A stretch of 64,000 nt of DNA from JAGQOZ01 sp041399205 (GTDB lineage Bacteria; Planctomycetota; Planctomycetia; Pirellulales; Pirellulaceae). Below, one piece after another: positions 45,464 through 53,507 of this stretch. Location: positions 434,001-498,000 of the forward strand of contig JAWKTK010000003.1 in the NCBI GenBank assembly GCA_041399205.1, given 5' to 3'. The number at the start of each line of letters is the position of its first letter. The stretch's first letter is position 1. Under the pieces are notes generated by a model. That model was given only the letters and a program-made list of their open reading frames with translations, was not told where the DNA came from and did not search any database. The translations under genes and the position numbers were made by a program.

Positions 45464-46714
45464 TTATCGCCAGACACCTCGAGTATCCACAACGACTTTT
45501 TCCTGCAGCACTTTACGAGGCACTTTCTTGAAGTGACGATGATCAGTCAGTAGCACCAATATGTGCGATTTTTCAATGACGTCTTCCAGGTCGAAGAGTT
45601 CAAATTCGTTGAAGCGAGCGGACGAAATGTACGGATCACACGTCAAGACTTCGCCCACATTCGCCGCTCGTAAACCGCGCACAATATCCAGCGAAGGGCT
45701 TTCACGAATATCGTCGACATCCGCTTTATACGTGATTCCCAAACAACCGATCTTGGGCGAAGCAAACTGCTTGGCCAATTCCGCCACATGTTCAATGACA
45801 TACTGAGGCTTCTTGTCGTTGACTTCTCGAGCGGTCCGAATCAACGGCGTATGCTCTGGATCTGCGTGCACCAAAAACCACGGGTCGACACTGATGCAGT
45901 GACCGCCAACGCCAGGACCGGGTGACAAGATGTTGACACGCGGGTGTCGGTTGGCCAATTCAATCACTTCCCAGACGTCGATTCCCAGTCGGTCCGTCAA
46001 GATGGACAATTCGTTGGCAAACGCAATGTTGACGTCTCGGTACGAATTTTCTACCAGTTTGGTCACTTCGGCCGCCAACGCATTCGTACCGAGTACTTTG
46101 CCGGTGACAAATGTTTCGTAGAACGCCTGTGCCTTTTCCGTACAGTTGTTGGTGACACCGCCGACGACGCGATCGTTTTGCACCACTTCCAGCAGAATTC
46201 GCCCCGGGAGCACTCGTTCTGGACAATGGGCCACAAACACATCTTCGCCCACTTTCATTCCGTCGGGGACGGCCAGTGGCACGACAATCTCTTCCGTTGT
46301 ACGAGGCGGGCTGGTGGATTCCAAGATGATCAAATTGCCCGGTTGGACGAACGGACGAATAGCCTTGGCCGCTTGTTCCACGTAGGACAAATCAGGCGAA
46401 TGATCTGGACGGTGTGGCGTGGGCACACACAGAATGAAAATGTCCGCCGCTTGGGGTTCGTAGCCGGCGCGAAGCTGTCCGCTGTTTACGGCAGAACGCA
46501 CCACCATGTCCAAGTCTGGTTCTTCAATGTGAATGCGACCTTCGTTGATGGTGTCCACCACGTCCGCTCGCACATCCATGCCGTACACGTGAAAGCCCTT
46601 GGTGGCCAACACACTGGCCGTGGGCAAGCCGATGTAACCCAAGCCAATCACACAGACCGATGTTTCGCCAGGGACCATCGTTTTGCCAAATCGACCTTCC
46701 GTTTGCGTACTCAT
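45464..46714 (-). CDS. wecC: UDP-N-acetyl-D-mannosamine dehydrogenase-type enzyme
   Basis: Nucleotide-sugar 6-dehydrogenase of 416 residues, which oxidises UDP-ManNAc (or a related UDP-sugar) to the uronate using NAD. NAD-binding motif SVCVIGLGYIGLPTA lies near residue 20; the catalytic cysteine is in GVGGHCISVDPWFL; the central LVENSYRDVNIAFANELS helix matches the family. The ATG at 46714 overlaps the wecB stop as ATGA, a four-base overlap, so it is preferred over the TTG at 46723. Together with wecB it would convert UDP-GlcNAc to UDP-ManNAcA for the exopolysaccharide made by this region. Confidence 0.9.
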   Translation of the reverse strand: MSTQTEGRFGKTMVPGETSVCVIGLGYIGLPTASVLATKGFHVYGMDVRADVVDTINEGRIHIEEPDLDMVVRSAVNSGQLRAGYEPQAADIFILCVPTPHRPDHSPDLSYVEQAAKAIRPFVQPGNLIILESTSPPRTTEEIVVPLAVPDGMKVGEDVFVAHCPERVLPGRILLEVVQNDRVVGGVTNNCTEKAQAFYETFVTGKVLGTNALAAEVTKLVENSYRDVNIAFANELSILTDRLGIDVWEVIELANRHPRVNILSPGPGVGGHCISVDPWFLVHADPEHTPLIRTAREVNDKKPQYVIEHVAELAKQFASPKIGCLGITYKADVDDIRESPSLDIVRGLRAANVGEVLTCDPYISSARFNEFELFDLEDVIEKSHILVLLTDHRHFKKVPRKVLQEKVVVDTRGVWR

Positions 46715-47841
46715 TTCTGCCAACCTTGTTCCAGCATGAGATCTACGATTCGTTCTGACGCGTTGCCGTCACCGTAGGGATTTGAATCAATTTGATGTTG
46801 AGCGTATTCGACCGGATCGTCCAGCAACGCGGACAACCGATCGGTGATTTTTTGGACCGAAGTTCCGACTAGTTCCACGGCACCGGCATCCATCGCTTCG
46901 GGCCGCTCCGTGGTTTCTCGCATGACCAAAATAGGCTTCTTCAGCGAAGGCGCTTCCTCTTGCACTCCGCCCGAATCGGTCAAGATAATGGAGCTACGAT
47001 CCATCAGCCAAACGAATTCTGGGTAGGGTGCCGGGTCGACCAAGTGGATATTGTTTCGATTTCCCAAGATTTCGAAAACCGGGCCTTGCACGTTCGGATT
47101 CAAATGGACCGGATAAACGAAGGCCACGTCCGGGTACTGATCAGCCATTTGCGCAATCGCTTTGCAAATATCTTGAAAGCCGCCGCCAAAGTTTTCTCGA
47201 CGATGCCCCGTAATCAGCACCATCCGCCGGTCGCCCAGCATGGAAAACTTCTGCCGCCACTGGGCATCGTTCGCTCGCTCCTGATCCACGGCCCACAGCA
47301 GTGCATCAATCACCGTGTTGCCGGTGACGTGTACCGTTTGTGGATTGACCTTTTCGGCCAACAGATTGTCGGCCGATCGCTGAGTGGGCGCGCAATGCAA
47401 AGCGGCCACCAAACTGGTAATGCGTCGATTGAATTCTTCCGGCCAAGGCGCGTACAGGTTGCCCGTTCGCAACCCTGCTTCAATATGTACCAACGGTTTG
47501 TGCCGATAGAACGCCACCAGCGAAGAAGCCATTACTGTGGTGGTATCGCCTTGCGCGACGACACAATCGGGATCAAATTTTTCAATCACGCCGTCAATCC
47601 CTTGCACGCAGCGGGCTGTCAATTGAGACAGCGTCTGGTTGGGACTCATCAATTCCAAGTCGGTGTCGGCGTGAATTCCAAAGTAATCCGTCACCTGTTT
47701 CAGCATCTCTTTGTGCTGCCCCGTCAGGCACACAATGGTTTCAATGTCATCCGGTCGAGCCAAACATTCCTTGACCAACGGAGCCATTTTGATGGCCTCG
47801 GGACGAGTGCCAAAGATCAGTAACGTGCGAAGCTTAGACAT
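46711..47841 (-). CDS. wecB: UDP-N-acetylglucosamine 2-epimerase (non-hydrolysing)
   Basis: Cytosolic epimerase of 376 residues that interconverts UDP-GlcNAc and UDP-ManNAc. Family blocks: LLIFGTRPEAIKMAPLVKEC at the start, VAQGDTTTVMASSLVAFYRH, VHIEAGLRTGNLYAPWPEEF, LITGHRRENFGGGFQDICKA and LTDSGGVQEEAPSLKKPILV. Length is that of the family. It directly precedes wecC with a four-base overlap. It supplies a precursor for the polysaccharide region. Confidence 0.95.
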   Translation of the reverse strand: MSKLRTLLIFGTRPEAIKMAPLVKECLARPDDIETIVCLTGQHKEMLKQVTDYFGIHADTDLELMSPNQTLSQLTARCVQGIDGVIEKFDPDCVVAQGDTTTVMASSLVAFYRHKPLVHIEAGLRTGNLYAPWPEEFNRRITSLVAALHCAPTQRSADNLLAEKVNPQTVHVTGNTVIDALLWAVDQERANDAQWRQKFSMLGDRRMVLITGHRRENFGGGFQDICKAIAQMADQYPDVAFVYPVHLNPNVQGPVFEILGNRNNIHLVDPAPYPEFVWLMDRSSIILTDSGGVQEEAPSLKKPILVMRETTERPEAMDAGAVELVGTSVQKITDRLSALLDDPVEYAQHQIDSNPYGDGNASERIVDLMLEQGWQK

Positions 47842-47989
47842 TTCCGCTCTCTAAGTAACAGTGACTACGATTTTACCGGCCCAGCTCGCCGCCAAACGCC
47901 TTCGGAACCCGTTTGCGCTACAGCGATTCCATAATGTACGTTACTAAACGAATTCGTCCAATTGACCGGCACAAGCTGCAGATTCGATA

Positions 47990-48634
47990 TTAAAGTCTGC
48001 GAACTTGCCGTCCGGGCACGCCAAACACAATCGAATCGGCCGCCGCGTCTTGCATGCAAGCTGAATTCGCACTGATTTTGCTTCGCTGGCCCACCTTCTT
48101 GCCCGGCGCTACCGTGGCATGGGTGCTGATATAGGCTTCGGCTTCCAGGGTCACAAATCCGTTCAGCGTGGCGTAGGGAGCCAACAAGCTGTATTCACCA
48201 ACCTGGCAGTCGTGACCTACCGAAGCGAAGTAGTTCAAATGCACAAACGGTTCTACGCGGGACTGATTGGACACCACCGCAAATGGATAGATTACCACGC
48301 CTGGGCCCAAGCGAGCGGTCGAGGCGATGCGAGCTTGCGGATGAACGAACGACAAGAATTCTGCGTGCTTAGCGGCTAGCGTTTCCACAATTTTGCGGCG
48401 CACTGCCATGTGTCCAATGGCCAACAGAAAACGATCACCATCGACTGGTTGATACGATTCCGGGTCGTCCAGCAATAGCGAACCAGCAAAACCAAACGGT
48501 TCCAGTGGCGCGTCTGCTTGTCCTAAGAATCCTTTGAACTGATATTCTTCGGGCGAATAAACGTCCCACAGCATTTCGTGTAGTTCGCGAGCAAACCCGC
48601 CGGCACCAACAATCACAATGTTCTGTTTCGCCAC
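47990..48634 (-). CDS. NeuD-type sugar O/N-acyltransferase (left-handed beta-helix)
   Basis: Protein of 214 residues of the sialic-acid O-acetyltransferase NeuD / PglD family. The first 80 residues form a Rossmann-like domain (NIVIVGAGGFARELHEML); from about 95 on the hexapeptide-repeat helix runs (ARIASTARLGPGVVIYPFAV, SVGHDCQVGEYSLLAPYATL) and contains the catalytic His in SVGHDC. I chose GTG 48634 because it begins exactly with the conserved AKQNIVIVGAGG; an ATG at 48688 would overlap fabG by 20 bases. It neighbours a carrier-protein and FabG pair and would acylate an amino-sugar. Confidence 0.8.
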   Translation of the reverse strand: MAKQNIVIVGAGGFARELHEMLWDVYSPEEYQFKGFLGQADAPLEPFGFAGSLLLDDPESYQPVDGDRFLLAIGHMAVRRKIVETLAAKHAEFLSFVHPQARIASTARLGPGVVIYPFAVVSNQSRVEPFVHLNYFASVGHDCQVGEYSLLAPYATLNGFVTLEAEAYISTHATVAPGKKVGQRSKISANSACMQDAAADSIVFGVPGRQVRRL

Positions 48635-48668
48635 CGCTGTTTCCCGTTTTCCCGTGGTACTGTAAATC

Positions 48669-49406
48669 TCAGATGGACGAACCGCCATCAATGGTGATGA
48701 CCTGCCCGGTTACAAAATTGGCCGCGTCGGAAAGCAAAAAGCTGACCCACGGCGCCACATCGTCCGCCGTTCCCAAACGACCTAGCGGAGTGCGTCTGAC
48801 AATTTGTTGTCGCTGCGAATCGCTCAGCGCCGCCGACATGTCGGTTTCCAAATAACCCGGCGCAATCACGTTCACTCGAATGTTCTTCGCACCCAGTTCT
48901 CGAGCCAACGACTTGGTAAAACCAATCAATCCCGCTTTGGTTGCCGCGTACGTAGACAACCCAGAAAAGCCTCGGCTGGCAATGATCGAAGACACATTGA
49001 TAATCACGCCGTTGCGTTTCAGCAGCATGTATCGAGCACATTCGCGGCTGAGCAAGATGGACGCTTTTAGATTGATGTCTAGCATCGCTTCGATGTCTTC
49101 GTCCTTGGCCAAAGCCAGCACGCCGTCAAACGCAATGGCCGCGTTGTTGACCAGCGCATCAATGCGACCATATTTTTCGAATGTCCCTTTGGCCAACGCA
49201 TGCAAAGCGTCTGAGTCGCGAATGTCCAGCGAATGAAATTCGAATTGGTCCGGATGGGATTTTGCAGCGTGTTGCGTGAAATCGGTTTCGCTGCGACTGG
49301 CCGTGATCACCGTATGCCCTGCGGCCAGTAGCGATTCTGCGATGGCTTGACCGAGTCCCCGGCTGCCGCCGGTCAGGATAACAACTTGAGCGGTGGTTGC
49401 GTTCAT
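48669..49406 (-). CDS. fabG: 3-oxoacyl-[acyl-carrier-protein] reductase-like SDR (FabG)
   Basis: SDR of 245 residues. Cofactor motif TGGSRGLGQAIA near residue 13, NNAA in DALVNNAAIAFDG, catalytic Ser in NVSSIIASRG and Tyr/Lys in STYAATKAG, and the C-terminal GYLETDM and QVITIDGG blocks typical of FabG. It follows the acyl carrier protein gene by nine bases. FabG reduces 3-oxoacyl groups on ACP; here, within a polysaccharide operon, it may build or process a special acyl donor rather than serve bulk fatty acid synthesis. That role is inference from context. Confidence 0.85.
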   Translation of the reverse strand: MNATTAQVVILTGGSRGLGQAIAESLLAAGHTVITASRSETDFTQHAAKSHPDQFEFHSLDIRDSDALHALAKGTFEKYGRIDALVNNAAIAFDGVLALAKDEDIEAMLDINLKASILLSRECARYMLLKRNGVIINVSSIIASRGFSGLSTYAATKAGLIGFTKSLARELGAKNIRVNVIAPGYLETDMSAALSDSQRQQIVRRTPLGRLGTADDVAPWVSFLLSDAANFVTGQVITIDGGSSI

Positions 49407-49415
49407 GAGAATTTG

Positions 49416-49670
49416 CTACTTTGCCAATCGATCTTGATAGACTTTGCACAATTCACCAAACGTCGGCACGGGGCTGGCTCCTTCGCGAAAAGGATCAACG
49501 CCCAGTGATTGCTCTAAGCCAACCACCAGCACCGCCAAGTCCAGCGAATCCAAGCCGACCGTTTCGGTCAAAATATCTTCGTCTTCCAGATCGATTGCTG
49601 GGCGGCCCGAATCGACTAACACTTTGTTAATCACTTCGGCTACGGTGGTTCGTACGTCTACGTCGGTCAT
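49416..49670 (-). CDS. Acyl carrier protein
   Basis: Protein of 84 residues with the phosphopantetheine attachment motif GLDSLDLAVLV (Ser near residue 42) and the predicted four-helix fold. It lies between fabG and the sugar transferase in the polysaccharide operon, so it is probably a dedicated carrier and not the main fatty-acid ACP. The N-terminal helix VRTTVAEVINKVLVDSG is ordinary. Confident as an ACP; the acyl group it carries is unknown. Confidence 0.9.
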   Translation of the reverse strand: MTDVDVRTTVAEVINKVLVDSGRPAIDLEDEDILTETVGLDSLDLAVLVVGLEQSLGVDPFREGASPVPTFGELCKVYQDRLAK

Positions 49671-49700
49671 GTTCTTTCCAGTCGTTCTGGCGATGTCAAC

Positions 49701-50375
49701 TTAGTTTGCTGAATCCTTGGGCCCCATAAACTCTTCCATGGTGGCATGATTGTCGGCGGACACGCCTTCGCGACGCAAGACGCAGGTAATGGTCTTCCAC
49801 AGAATCAGCAAATCGGTTGGTAGCGAACAATGGTCCACATACCAAACGTCCATGGCAAACCGAGCGTCCCAATCGACCGTGTTGCGCCCGTTCACTTGCG
49901 CCCAGCCGGTAATGCCGGGACGAACTTGGTGGCGTCTCGCTTGTTCTGGAGAATAACGTTCCAGGTAACGAGTCAACAGGGGACGAGGTCCAATCAGGCT
50001 CATGTCACCCTTGATCACGTTCCACAGTTGAGGCAATTCGTCCAGACTGAGCGAACGCAGCAGGTTTCCAAACGGAGGCAGTCGTTGCGCGTCTGGCAGC
50101 AGATTTCCCGCAGCATCTGTCTGGTTCGTCATGCTGCGAAATTTGTAAACGTCAAACGGTTGGCCATGCTTGCCGGCACGCGCTTGTCGAAACAGCACGG
50201 GCGAACCCAGCCGAATTCGTACGCAGAGTGCCACTATCAAAATCAAGGGCAGCAACGCTAAAAACGCCGGAATGGTCAGCGCTAAATCGAAGACACGTTT
50301 CAGCCCGTTGGTGTACAACGCGGATTGCTTTTTCGGTTTGTCTGAAGCAACTACTTCCACGGCATCTGTCGGCAC
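49701..50375 (-). CDS. Sugar-1-phosphate transferase (polyprenol-phosphate, monotopic PGT)
   Basis: Protein of 224 residues, the minimal PglC-like catalytic unit that starts glycan assembly on undecaprenyl phosphate at the inner membrane. An N-terminal hydrophobic re-entrant helix (VFDLALTIPAFLALLPLILI) precedes the catalytic FRQARAGKHGQPFDVYKFRS block. The C-terminal block GRNTVDWDARFAMDVWYVDH is also typical. It lacks the four-helix front domain of WbaP/WcaJ-size homologues, but a similar four-helix domain is found on the neighbouring epimerase. It commits the lipid carrier to this pathway. Confidence 0.92.
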   Translation of the reverse strand: MPTDAVEVVASDKPKKQSALYTNGLKRVFDLALTIPAFLALLPLILIVALCVRIRLGSPVLFRQARAGKHGQPFDVYKFRSMTNQTDAAGNLLPDAQRLPPFGNLLRSLSLDELPQLWNVIKGDMSLIGPRPLLTRYLERYSPEQARRHQVRPGITGWAQVNGRNTVDWDARFAMDVWYVDHCSLPTDLLILWKTITCVLRREGVSADNHATMEEFMGPKDSAN

Positions 50376-50379
50376 GGCG

Positions 50380-51924
50380 CTATTTCTGTTCTTGCATTCG
50401 TTCCAGGAGTTCGCGAGCCCAACGGTCGCGAGCCAGACTTTCTGTACCTGATTTGGTCAGAAAAGCGACGTTACTGTATTTGGGTTCGCGATAATCCGAC
50501 ACCTTGCCACTGATGATCGATTCCAGCACTTGCTGAATTCCCAGCTCCAACGTCCATTTGGGATGGTAGTCCAACAGATTGCGAATCTTATTGAAGTTGA
50601 CTCGATAATTGCGGCGGTCATTCGAGGTACTGGACTCTTGAATTTCCGCCGAAATGACTTGTTCGGCAATCTTCTGTCCCACTTGGCTGATGGTGTAGTT
50701 TTGTTCGTTCGAACCGACGTTGAAGATTTCATTCCGAGTTAGCTCGATGGGGGCTTCCAGTACCGCCAAGACCGCTCGCGCCGCATCTTCCACATGGACG
50801 AACGGACGCCACTGATCGCCATCTTGCACCGTGATCAATCCATCCAGCTTGGCCTTGGCCGTGAGCAAATTAACCACCAGATCAAACCGAGTCCTTCCAG
50901 AAAGGCCGTAGATTGTGGCGAACCGCAGGATGGTAGGCGAAAATTCGTCATGCCCGGCCATGGTCAACAACACTTCTTCGGACGCTCGTTTAGTATGCCC
51001 GTACAACGACACCGGCATCACTTCGGAACGTTCGTCCAGGATTTCGTCACACGCGCCATAGACGGAACACGTACTGGCGAAGACAAACCGCTGAATTCCG
51101 TGCGATTTGGCCAATTCGGCCACATATCTAGTAGCGGACAAATTGACGTCAATCGTCAACGATTCGTCCAAACTACATGCCGGGTCACCGACGATGGCGC
51201 CCAAGTGCACCAGCGATACCACATTCTGTAGGGCCGGAACCAATTCGTCTACATTGCGAAAGTCACCTCGGATCAACTCCAGATTCGGATGATCTAGGAC
51301 GTCCGCCAAGGGTTCTTCGCCAAACAGCAGCAAATCCAAAACTCGGACCTTGTATCCTTTGTCCAGCATCATCGGCACCAAGGCCGAACCAATGTAACCG
51401 CCACCGCCAATGATCAACACGTAAGACGGAGACGCGCTGGCAGCCGCCGCCGGATCATGCAGCGCAGTCTTTTGCCAAATCTCGTTCCAGACTCGAGCTC
51501 CCGCCAGCAGCACGATGCTGAACAGCCACGCCAATCCCAAGGCAGCTTTGGCAATGGAAAGGTTGCCACCGTAAATGCCAAAGAACAAGACGACAAAAGC
51601 GTACATGACAAAACTGGCCGTTACCGTTTGAATTACCACCAGTACTTTGTAGCGGTTTTGGTAAAAGGCGCCGCGAGTATAGAAGCCCGTTACAAAAAAG
51701 ACGACTAAGCATAACGCGGTTAGTGGCGTGGCGGTGCGCGAGTACCAGAGTTGGTAGGTTTGCAAGAGTTGTTGGATGGTAATGTCACCCATATCTTGGA
51801 ACTGGATGACAAAATAGAAGCGAGCGGACAAGCCGGAAATCAGCGCAATCTGCAACAGAATGGCGTCGGCAATCATCCGCACCAGGGTGCCGCGAGTCCA
51901 GCGAAATCGTTTTAGGTCAATCAC
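50380..51924 (-). CDS. Membrane-anchored NAD-dependent epimerase/dehydratase (four-helix domain + extended SDR)
   Basis: Protein of 514 residues. The N-terminal 175 residues hold four hydrophobic helices (AIALISGLSARFYF-type first helix, then LTALCLVVFFVTGFYTRGAF, TASFVMYAFVVLFFGIYG, AALGLAWLFSIVLLAG), resembling the front domain of WbaP/WcaJ sugar transferases. From about 180 an extended SDR begins: VLIIGGGGYIGSALVP, catalytic VFASTCSVYG and a YGHTKRASE helix (Tyr-x-x-x-Lys). It would convert an NDP-sugar at the membrane surface. First gene of the minus-strand polysaccharide operon and five bases from the sugar transferase, which lacks such helices. Confidence 0.85.
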   Translation of the reverse strand: MIDLKRFRWTRGTLVRMIADAILLQIALISGLSARFYFVIQFQDMGDITIQQLLQTYQLWYSRTATPLTALCLVVFFVTGFYTRGAFYQNRYKVLVVIQTVTASFVMYAFVVLFFGIYGGNLSIAKAALGLAWLFSIVLLAGARVWNEIWQKTALHDPAAAASASPSYVLIIGGGGYIGSALVPMMLDKGYKVRVLDLLLFGEEPLADVLDHPNLELIRGDFRNVDELVPALQNVVSLVHLGAIVGDPACSLDESLTIDVNLSATRYVAELAKSHGIQRFVFASTCSVYGACDEILDERSEVMPVSLYGHTKRASEEVLLTMAGHDEFSPTILRFATIYGLSGRTRFDLVVNLLTAKAKLDGLITVQDGDQWRPFVHVEDAARAVLAVLEAPIELTRNEIFNVGSNEQNYTISQVGQKIAEQVISAEIQESSTSNDRRNYRVNFNKIRNLLDYHPKWTLELGIQQVLESIISGKVSDYREPKYSNVAFLTKSGTESLARDRWARELLERMQEQK

Positions 51925-52637
51925 AAGTTTGCCGTTTCTGAACAGCTAGTTATAGAACACGCTCGCAAACCATCGGCGCAGACTCCGTCCCGGTCGGTTG
52001 GAACCGCTGGAGTCGATACGAAGCGAACTCCTGACGGATCGTCGATTTTCCAGAAATTGGATCCAAAAGTGAGGCATAGCTACCGAGCGTCGCGAGGGAC
52101 AAGATTACCGAATAGACGTGTCAAGACGAGTATCGATTCAGCATATCACAACACGCCCAGAAGATAAGACGGACCATTCGTCACAAATCCAGCTTGTTAC
52201 CGCAAACGGGCCAACCAAGCGAAATGCATCGATTTTTCCGTCGCTCGAGACCACTCTGCCGAGTGGTTTTTTCGCGAAAGTGGCTCGATTCTTCGAATTT
52301 CCCCAACCATTTGCGTGAAAATTTCAAAATTCGCGAATACATTTGAGGCCCTTTTTGCGTTCTTCCTGCAAAAGGGGGCTCCTCTTTTAAAAGGCCAGTA
52401 AAAAGTTGGCGCCGGGGCAATGAGTGAAAACTCAAGGCGTCTACCGAATCGCTGCGGGAGGTTTTGGGACAGGAGCTACTCACGAATTTGTTTGAATTTC
52501 TAATCTCGGTTGACGGGATTTTGGCAGTTCAAGACATGTAATTCGTGTCGGCTTACGGTTTGTTTCTGGACTCTTCTTTGCAGTGCACTACATCCTTTTC
52601 GAAAAACCCACGTTCGTCTGGGTTCTGGAGAGCGGTC
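51925..52637. other. Gene-free stretch containing an orphan plus-strand terminator
   Basis: About 710 bases between the divergent polysaccharide operon and the HTH gene. No convincing coding frame: 52118-52318 (+) and 52181-52483 (-) lack ribosome sites and recognisable content. A good plus-strand terminator at 52250-52272 has no protein gene before it, so a small RNA between roughly 51960 and 52272 is possible. Confidence 0.5.
52250..52272 (+). terminator. Rho-independent terminator without an upstream ORF
   Basis: Stem CCACTC / GAGTGG with a TGCC loop, extended by A-T, followed directly by six T residues. On the minus strand no T-tract follows, so it terminates plus-strand transcription starting somewhere in 51925-52250. 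Confidence 0.7.
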
Positions 52638-53174
52638 ATGACTATTACTTCTAATGATTCGGTGAGTCGCGGTACGGAGCTGGCTCCGCAAACAAGCCAA
52701 GGCGATGACGCAAAGCGAGTTTACCATCGATTGTCGGATGTTCGCAAAGAACAAGGCGTTTCGTTGCGCAGCGCTGCTCGGCAACTGAAACTGGATATGG
52801 CCACGGTTCGGTATCAAGAAAATCCCAACACCAATCTCAGTATTCACGAACTGATGAATTGGCAACGCGTCTTGGATGTTCCTATTGCAGATTTGTTGGT
52901 CGAACCTACCAACTCGCTTTCTCGGCCCATTAAAGAACGAGCCAACATGGTGCGAATCATGAAGACCGTGCAAGCCATCGCCGGTCAAGCTCAATCGGTC
53001 GGCATCAAACGACTCACCAACATGCTGGTTGACCAGTTAGTGGAATTCATGCCCGAATTGAAGGAAGTGAGTGCGTGGCATTCGGTCGGACAGCGTCGCA
53101 GCCTGGAAGAATACGGCCGCGTCGTCGATCGCAGGATGCGTGACGATTTCTTTATTGCCAAACGAGACGAATAG
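52638..53174 (+). CDS. Helix-turn-helix (XRE-like) transcriptional regulator
   Basis: Protein of 178 residues from ATG 52638, with GGAG seven bases upstream. A Cro/C1-type HTH lies around 27-80 (LSDVRKEQGVSLRSAARQLK, DMATVRYQENPNTNLSIHEL). The C-terminal half is helical and unrecognised (IKRLTNMLVDQLVEFMPELK, SLEEYGRVVDRRMRDDF). Such proteins are usually regulators, but no target is visible; it precedes the AmmeMemoRadiSam gene by 330 bases with a terminator in between, so the two are separate units. Confidence 0.78.
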   Translation: MTITSNDSVSRGTELAPQTSQGDDAKRVYHRLSDVRKEQGVSLRSAARQLKLDMATVRYQENPNTNLSIHELMNWQRVLDVPIADLLVEPTNSLSRPIKERANMVRIMKTVQAIAGQAQSVGIKRLTNMLVDQLVEFMPELKEVSAWHSVGQRRSLEEYGRVVDRRMRDDFFIAKRDE

Positions 53175-53230
53175 GTTCGAACCGCAACTGCGTTCGCCCC
53201 AAGAGATAAACAAGCGAATTCGTTTCTTCG

Positions 53231-53264
53231 AAAAGCTCGCGGCCTGACGGTCGCGGGCTTTTTT
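53231..53264 (+). terminator. Rho-independent terminator of the HTH gene
   Basis: Stem AAAGCTCGCG / CGCGGGCTTT (one G-T pair) with a loop GCCTGACGGT, followed by a T-tract. It lies 57 bases after the stop of the regulator gene. Confidence 0.8.
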
Positions 53265-53507
53265 CGTTTTGCTTCAGTCTTTCCTTTCGCAAATCATTCA
53301 CCGTATAGTGAATACATGGATCTCTTTGATCGCTCACGGTCTCCGAAGGGAACAGCGAAATGAGACGCAGAAGGCTCACGCACCGCCTCCGCTACCATCC
53401 TTCCACCCACAAAACACAACCAACTAGACGATGGTTCGGTTTTTGGTGGATGGTGGCATCGCGAAACAGATCGCATTGTCTGTGATCTGTGTCCTCGCGC
53501 ATGCAGC

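Noticed and set aside
46960..47823. 287-residue plus-strand frame opposite wecB
   Set aside because: Antisense shadow of a gene with clear family blocks.
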